Shown piece after piece: positions 60,704-64,000 of a stretch of DNA of 64,000 nucleotides. The stretch lies in NCBI RefSeq assembly GCF_900109935.1, contig NZ_FOBV01000010.1, positions 62,001 through 126,000 of the forward strand, written 5' to 3'. Source of the DNA: Chryseobacterium taichungense (lineage in GTDB: Bacteria > Bacteroidota > Bacteroidia > Flavobacteriales > Weeksellaceae). Numbering within the stretch: position 1 is the first letter of the stretch; every line of letters begins with the position of its first letter. The notes below the pieces were generated by a model. That model made no database searches, was not told where the DNA came from, and saw nothing but the letters and a program-made list of their open reading frames with translations. A program made the position numbers and the translations under genes.

Positions 60704-60730
60704 AAAACCCAGCAAAATATGCTGGGTTTT
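60704..60730 (-). terminator. Terminator of pgk
   Basis: AAAACCCAGC (60704-60713) and GCTGGGTTTT (60721-60730) make a 10-bp perfect stem with a 7-base loop, 21 bases beyond the pgk stop; the tail toward lower positions is A-rich on plus, T-rich on minus. Confidence 0.8.
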
Positions 60731-60750
60731 GAATTTATAAAATAAATTTA

Positions 60751-61941
60751 TTAATTATTAATCGCTGCTACACCCGGAAGTTCCAAACCTTCCAGACTTT
60801 CCAGCATCGCACCTCCGCCTGTAGAAACATAGCTCACTTTATCAGCATAGCCAAACTGCTTTACAAAAGCAACACTATCTCCTCCTCCCACTAAAGAGAA
60901 AGCTCCCTGTTTAGTTGCTTCAGCAATACTATCACCAAGAGCAATTGTTCCTGCAGCAAAATTTGACATTTCAAAAACACCGATCGGACCATTCCAAAGA
61001 ATAGTTCTAGAGTCTAGCAATACATCATTAAACTGATCTCTTGACTTTGGTCCTGCATCCATTCCCATCCAACCTTCTGGAATCGCATAGATATCAGCCT
61101 CTTTCCTCTCTGCATCATTACTGAAACTTTCAGCAACAATCGTATCAATAGGAAGATAAACCTTTACATTATGTTCTTTTGCTTTTCCTAAAATTTCAAG
61201 TGCTAAAGGCAATTTATCTTCTTCTACCAGAGAAGTTCCAATTTTTCCGCCAAGAGCTTTAATGAATGTAAAAGCCATTCCACCACCTATAATTAAATTA
61301 TCTACAGCCGGAAGAATATTCTCTATAATGGTAATTTTTGTGGAAACTTTAGATCCTCCAAGTATCGCTGTTACAGGACGTTCACCGGATTTTAACACTT
61401 TATCAATCGCTTGAAGCTCTTTAGCCATTAACAAACCGAAAAATTTAGTTGAAGGGAAAAACTGAGCAATTACAGCTGTAGATGCATGAGCTCTGTGTGC
61501 AGTTCCAAAGGCATCATTCACATAAGCATCTCCTAATTTTGAAAGCTTTTCAGCAAATGCTTCATCTCCTTTTTCTTCTTCATTATGAAAACGTAGATTT
61601 TCCAATAAAAGGATTTCACCAGGTTGAAGATCAGCAGCAGCCTGTTCCGCCTTCTCCCCTACACATTCTTCAACGAATTTAACCTGGTGTCCCAAAACAT
61701 CAGATACTTCATTTACAATATGTTTAAGTGAGAATTGGTCATTTACCTCTCCCTTAGGTCTTCCAAGATGTGCCATAAGAATTACAGCTCCTCCATCATG
61801 AAGAATCTTTTCCACCGTAGGCTTTACCGCCACGATTCGGGTATTATCTGTTACTTTAAGCTGATCATCCTGAGGAACGTTAAAATCTACTCTTACGAGC
61901 GCTTTTTTCCCGTTAAAATTGAAATCATTGATTGTTTTCAT
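60751..61941 (-). CDS. pgk: Phosphoglycerate kinase
   Basis: The 396-residue glycolytic enzyme makes ATP from 1,3-bisphosphoglycerate. It shows RVDFNVP (17-23), the substrate segment AHLGRPKG, the hinge and the nucleotide-site segment STGGGAMLESLEG near the C-terminus. Length is normal. A TACATTTG -7 element on the minus strand (complement of 62048-62055) is a likely promoter, giving a leader of about 100 bases with a small GCAGG/CCTGC hairpin. Confidence 0.96.
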   Translation of the reverse strand: MKTINDFNFNGKKALVRVDFNVPQDDQLKVTDNTRIVAVKPTVEKILHDGGAVILMAHLGRPKGEVNDQFSLKHIVNEVSDVLGHQVKFVEECVGEKAEQAAADLQPGEILLLENLRFHNEEEKGDEAFAEKLSKLGDAYVNDAFGTAHRAHASTAVIAQFFPSTKFFGLLMAKELQAIDKVLKSGERPVTAILGGSKVSTKITIIENILPAVDNLIIGGGMAFTFIKALGGKIGTSLVEEDKLPLALEILGKAKEHNVKVYLPIDTIVAESFSNDAERKEADIYAIPEGWMGMDAGPKSRDQFNDVLLDSRTILWNGPIGVFEMSNFAAGTIALGDSIAEATKQGAFSLVGGGDSVAFVKQFGYADKVSYVSTGGGAMLESLEGLELPGVAAINN

Positions 61942-62047
61942 ATGTACATTTATATTATTTCTTCAAGTCTTCTGAACCAATTATTAGCGCAGGATTACTA
62001 CAAACCTGCTGCCAGCCGGCTCCATTTCTATCGTTGAATTACTTTCA

Positions 62048-62055
62048 CAAATGTA
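62048..62055 (-). promoter_or_regulatory. -7 element of the probable pgk promoter
   Basis: TACATTTG on the minus strand fits TAnnTTTG. No TTG is seen at the usual distance, so the assignment rests on the -7 element only. Confidence 0.4.
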
Positions 62056-62463
62056 AGATTTTAAAATTTTTGAATTGCCGCAACCCGATAAAAGTTTTCA
62101 GAAAAGTTTCCCGCAAACCCAACAAACAACTATCAACAATTTTCTCTTTCTTAAAAAAAAGAATACGTCATTGTTGTTGAGTGTTGTGAATTTAGGGGAT
62201 AAGTTTTTGTTAAAATTTTCATAACACTTAATTTTATATTCAATTCACATTTTATTTACATTATAAATTATTGTAAATCTGATTTTTCAGATGGTTACTA
62301 ACAATTATTGATAAGTTTTCCCCAATTTCCTTTATTGATAAGTGATTTCCGGAAAAACTCAAGAATTCCTGCAAAAAAGTTTTTTGAAAATTTTAACATT
62401 TTTTTTGGTCGAAGTTTTCATTACAAATTTTTCCAATGTTACGAAACATTTATTTTACCAGAG

Positions 62464-62482
62464 TTATCCACAGTTATTCACA
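62464..62482 (+). promoter_or_regulatory. Tandem DnaA boxes
   Basis: TTATCCACA (62464-62472, a perfect E. coli-type consensus) and TTATTCACA (62474-62482, one mismatch, still within TTWTNCACA) lie one base apart in direct orientation. Confidence 0.75.
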
Positions 62483-62533
62483 ATGCTTTTCACAATTTAC
62501 TCCCGAAAGACTAACACACATTGTTATTATTCT

Positions 62534-62541
62534 TACCTTTG
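62534..62541 (+). promoter_or_regulatory. -7 element of the probable rpiB promoter
   Basis: TACCTTTG fits the TAnnTTTG element and lies 37 bases before the rpiB start. A TTG at 62521-62523 is too close to be a normal -33 element. Confidence 0.5.
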
Positions 62542-62578
62542 TTATGAAATAAATCTAGAAAGACTATATAGAACAGTT

Positions 62579-63013
62579 ATGAAAAGAAAAATTGCGCTGG
62601 CGGCCGACCATGCTGGCTTTGAATATAAGGAGATTGTGAAAAACTATCTTTCAGAAAAGTTTGAGGTTCAGGATTTTGGAACGTTCTCCACAGACAGTGT
62701 GGATTATCCGGACTTTGTACATCCTGCGGCGACATCAGTAGAAAACAGAGAAAATGAGCTGGGAATTCTATTTTGCGGAAGCGGAAACGGAGTGCAGATT
62801 ACCGCCAACAAGCATCAGAAAATTCGTTGCGCGCTATGCTGGATGCCTGAAATTGCTTCCCTGGCAAGGCAGCACAATGATGCCAATATGATTTCTATAC
62901 CTGCAAGATTCATTTCAAAAGAACTGGCTATCGAAATTGTAGATAAATTCCTTTCAACAGATTTCGAAGGCGGAAGACATCAGAACAGAGTTGATAAAAT
63001 AACATACTGCTAA
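62579..63013 (+). CDS. rpiB: Ribose-5-phosphate isomerase B
   Basis: The 144-residue enzyme interconverts ribose-5-phosphate and ribulose-5-phosphate. I start it at 62579 (MKRKIALAADHAGFEYK); the longer frame would run into the candidate origin. It has DHAGFEYK, the active-site segment ILFCGSGNGVQITANK with the catalytic Cys, and RQHNDANMISIPARF. It begins just downstream of the DnaA boxes and ends with a good terminator. Confidence 0.95.
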   Translation: MKRKIALAADHAGFEYKEIVKNYLSEKFEVQDFGTFSTDSVDYPDFVHPAATSVENRENELGILFCGSGNGVQITANKHQKIRCALCWMPEIASLARQHNDANMISIPARFISKELAIEIVDKFLSTDFEGGRHQNRVDKITYC

Positions 63014-63020
63014 AATATAA

Positions 63021-63056
63021 AGGCTTGTAAATCAAATTACAAGCCTTATTTATTTT
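63021..63056 (+). terminator. Terminator of rpiB
   Basis: AGGCTTGTAA (63021-63030) pairs with TTACAAGCCT (63037-63046) around a 6-base loop and is followed by a T-rich run. Confidence 0.8.
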
Positions 63057-63064
63057 TTATTTTG

Positions 63065-63101
63065 TATATTTGCAACGTCCGACAGGATTTACCATCCTGT
63101 C
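63065..63101 (+). promoter_or_regulatory. Possible rnr promoter and leader hairpin
   Basis: TATATTTG (63065-63072) fits the -7 element. A hairpin GACAGGA/TCCTGTC (63081-63087 with 63095-63101) would lie at the very 5' end of the transcript. The roughly 270 bases from there to the rnr start have no supported gene (the long minus-strand frame here is Phe/Ile-rich and lacks coding character). Confidence 0.4.
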
Positions 63102-63369
63102 ATTTCCACTAAACCTATTATAAATATTAAAACATATTTAATAAAAGGTTTTTCCCCACACTTCTCCATTTTTGTATTAAATTTATACAAAACTAAAAAT
63201 TCTGACCACCGAAAAGTTGGAAAGAAAATTGATGTTGCCTTCAAAAACAGGCTTTGGAACATATGTGATATTCTCGTAAAACTGATTTCTGCCAATATAG
63301 ATGATCGTTGTAAAGATTTACAAATTGCAGACAATATCAACGAATACACAAATAATTAAAATTTAAAAA

Positions 63370-64000
63370 ATGCCAAAAAAAAGAAAATATATAAGTCAGA
63401 AAAATGATCATAAACTACAGGAAATCGGAAGATTAATCCTGCGTTTTATGAATGAAAATTCCACGAAAATTTACAATTACAAACAAATTTCAGACGGAAT
63501 TGATTATAAAAATCCCAGACAGCGGGAACTCGTGATACAGGCTTTGCACAGACTGCAGGCTGCTGAAAGAATAAAGGAAACAGAAAAAGGAAAATATATT
63601 GTTAATCTCAATATTAAAGGGACACTGACTGGAATTATCGATTTTAACCAATCAGGAAATGCCTATGTGAATGTTGAAGGTTTGGAAGATGATATCTTTA
63701 TCCATTCAAAAAATGTAAAAGATGCTTTACAGGGCGATAAAGTTTTAATCGTTACTTATACTTATAAAGGAAAAAAACTGGAAGGCTCTGTACTTGAAGT
63801 TCTTGAAAGAACAAGAACAGAATTTGTGGGAACGCTCCAGGTTGTTGCTCATAAAGATTTCGGATTTGTGGTTTGTGATAAAAAGACCATTAATACGGAT
63901 ATTTTTATTCCAAAAGGAAAATTCGGAGGTGCTGAAGATGGCGATAAAGTCGTAGTAAAAATGACAGAGTGGAGACCTGGAGATAAAAATCCTGAAGGAG
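63370..64000 (+). CDS. rnr: Ribonuclease R, N-terminal part (partial)
   Basis: The frame opens at 63370 (MPKKRKYISQKND) and runs off the window after 210 codons. The N-terminus holds a basic stretch, a winged-helix-like region (about 18-75: IGRLILRFM...ALHRLQAAERI), then the cold-shock domains, with GTLTGIIDFNQSGNAYV and FVGTLQVVAHKDFGFV as repeated RNB-type CSD starts. The catalytic RNB domain is outside the window. RNase R degrades structured RNA from the 3' end and matures rRNA. Confidence 0.88.
   Translation, partial: MPKKRKYISQKNDHKLQEIGRLILRFMNENSTKIYNYKQISDGIDYKNPRQRELVIQALHRLQAAERIKETEKGKYIVNLNIKGTLTGIIDFNQSGNAYVNVEGLEDDIFIHSKNVKDALQGDKVLIVTYTYKGKKLEGSVLEVLERTRTEFVGTLQVVAHKDFGFVVCDKKTINTDIFIPKGKFGGAEDGDKVVVKMTEWRPGDKNPEG

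Larger units (their letters stand above)
62060..62560. other. Candidate chromosomal replication origin (oriC)
   Basis: This AT-rich gap between divergent pgk and rpiB contains a perfect DnaA box TTATCCACA (62464-62472) followed after one base by TTATTCACA (62474-62482). Weaker boxes are TTATCCCCT on the minus strand (complement of 62194-62202), a TATCAACA-type site near 62131, and a 12-bp direct repeat TTATTGATAAGT (62305-62316, 62332-62343). The stretch 62200-62300 is very AT-rich and could melt as an unwinding element. Two parS sites lie within 5 kb. dnaA is not in the window, which is usual in Bacteroidota. Genes on the left side (51-60 kb) mostly point toward the site, which is a weak argument against it. 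Confidence 0.6.

Noticed and set aside
62342..62578. 79-codon N-terminal extension of rpiB
   Set aside because: RpiB proteins begin at the MKRKIALAADHAG segment; the extension is Phe-rich, crosses the DnaA boxes and contains no known domain.
63078..63358. Open plus-strand frame of about 93 codons before rnr
   Set aside because: It has no ATG, GTG or TTG at a sensible place, is dominated by Ile/Asn/Lys from AT-rich sequence, and the opposite strand is equally open.

Overview
The window is AT-rich DNA from a member of Bacteroidota, most likely a flavobacterium close to Chryseobacterium or another Weeksellaceae genus. The main evidence is TAnnTTTG-type -7 promoter elements, Bacteroides-type Tra proteins (TraN), a fused MurF-alanine racemase, a patatin-BamA fusion, LytTR/LytS regulators carrying 2TM domains, and a very short lipoprotein with the VPPGQxKK-like tail seen in this family. 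The genus is inferred from protein style, not from a marker gene or a search.

Bases 1 to about 22.3 kb look like the right part of an integrative conjugative element. It opens with the end of a probable traM, then traN, a VirD4-type coupling protein, an M23 peptidase, two large conserved unknown proteins, a lipoprotein, and a giant Toprim-methyltransferase-helicase protein of the polyvalent/DarB-like kind. The giant gene is cut by a single in-frame TGA exactly in its helicase Walker A motif. The cargo that follows is more AT-rich. It holds an MBL-fold hydrolase overlapping a 1624-residue trypsin-like protease/STAND ATPase (reminiscent of type 1 AVAST antiphage systems), an orphan minus-strand gene, and a two-gene unit of an HExxH zincin-like protein and a DUF4238 protein. 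A stretch at 22.1-22.3 kb with a 12-bp direct repeat and a terminator is the likely boundary with the chromosome; no integrase lies in the window.

From about 22.4 kb the genes are ordinary chromosomal ones: a small lipoprotein, GT9 glycosyltransferase, sufE, a GT4-like glycosyltransferase, clpC, mnmA, then a LytS/LytTR signalling cluster (30.8-34.6 kb). The cluster has four copies of the 2TM domain, one fused to the kinase, and an ICMT-like protein. Direct-repeat half-sites of LytTR type with 21-bp spacing lie upstream of the response-regulator operon and of the TonB-receptor operon (34.7-37.7 kb), with a partial one before the kinase; this suggests an autoregulated circuit driving an outer-membrane receptor.

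The stretch 37.8-51.2 kb carries an AraC regulator, sodC, a tail-specific protease, surE, a MJ0619/Tes-like radical SAM enzyme beside an Lgt-like membrane protein, six copies of a 22-bp repeat, guaC, fabG, a WG-repeat protein, rsmI and an acidic repeat protein.

The right end, 51.2-64 kb, holds tdk, a ParE-type toxin-antitoxin pair directly fused to the murF/alr-patatin-ybeY operon, and mnmG flanked by two perfect parS palindromes. It continues with a methyltransferase gene, pgk, a 637-bp AT-rich gap with DnaA-box-like sequences (candidate oriC), rpiB and the start of rnr. The two parS sites and the DnaA boxes within 5 kb suggest that the window ends next to the chromosomal replication origin.
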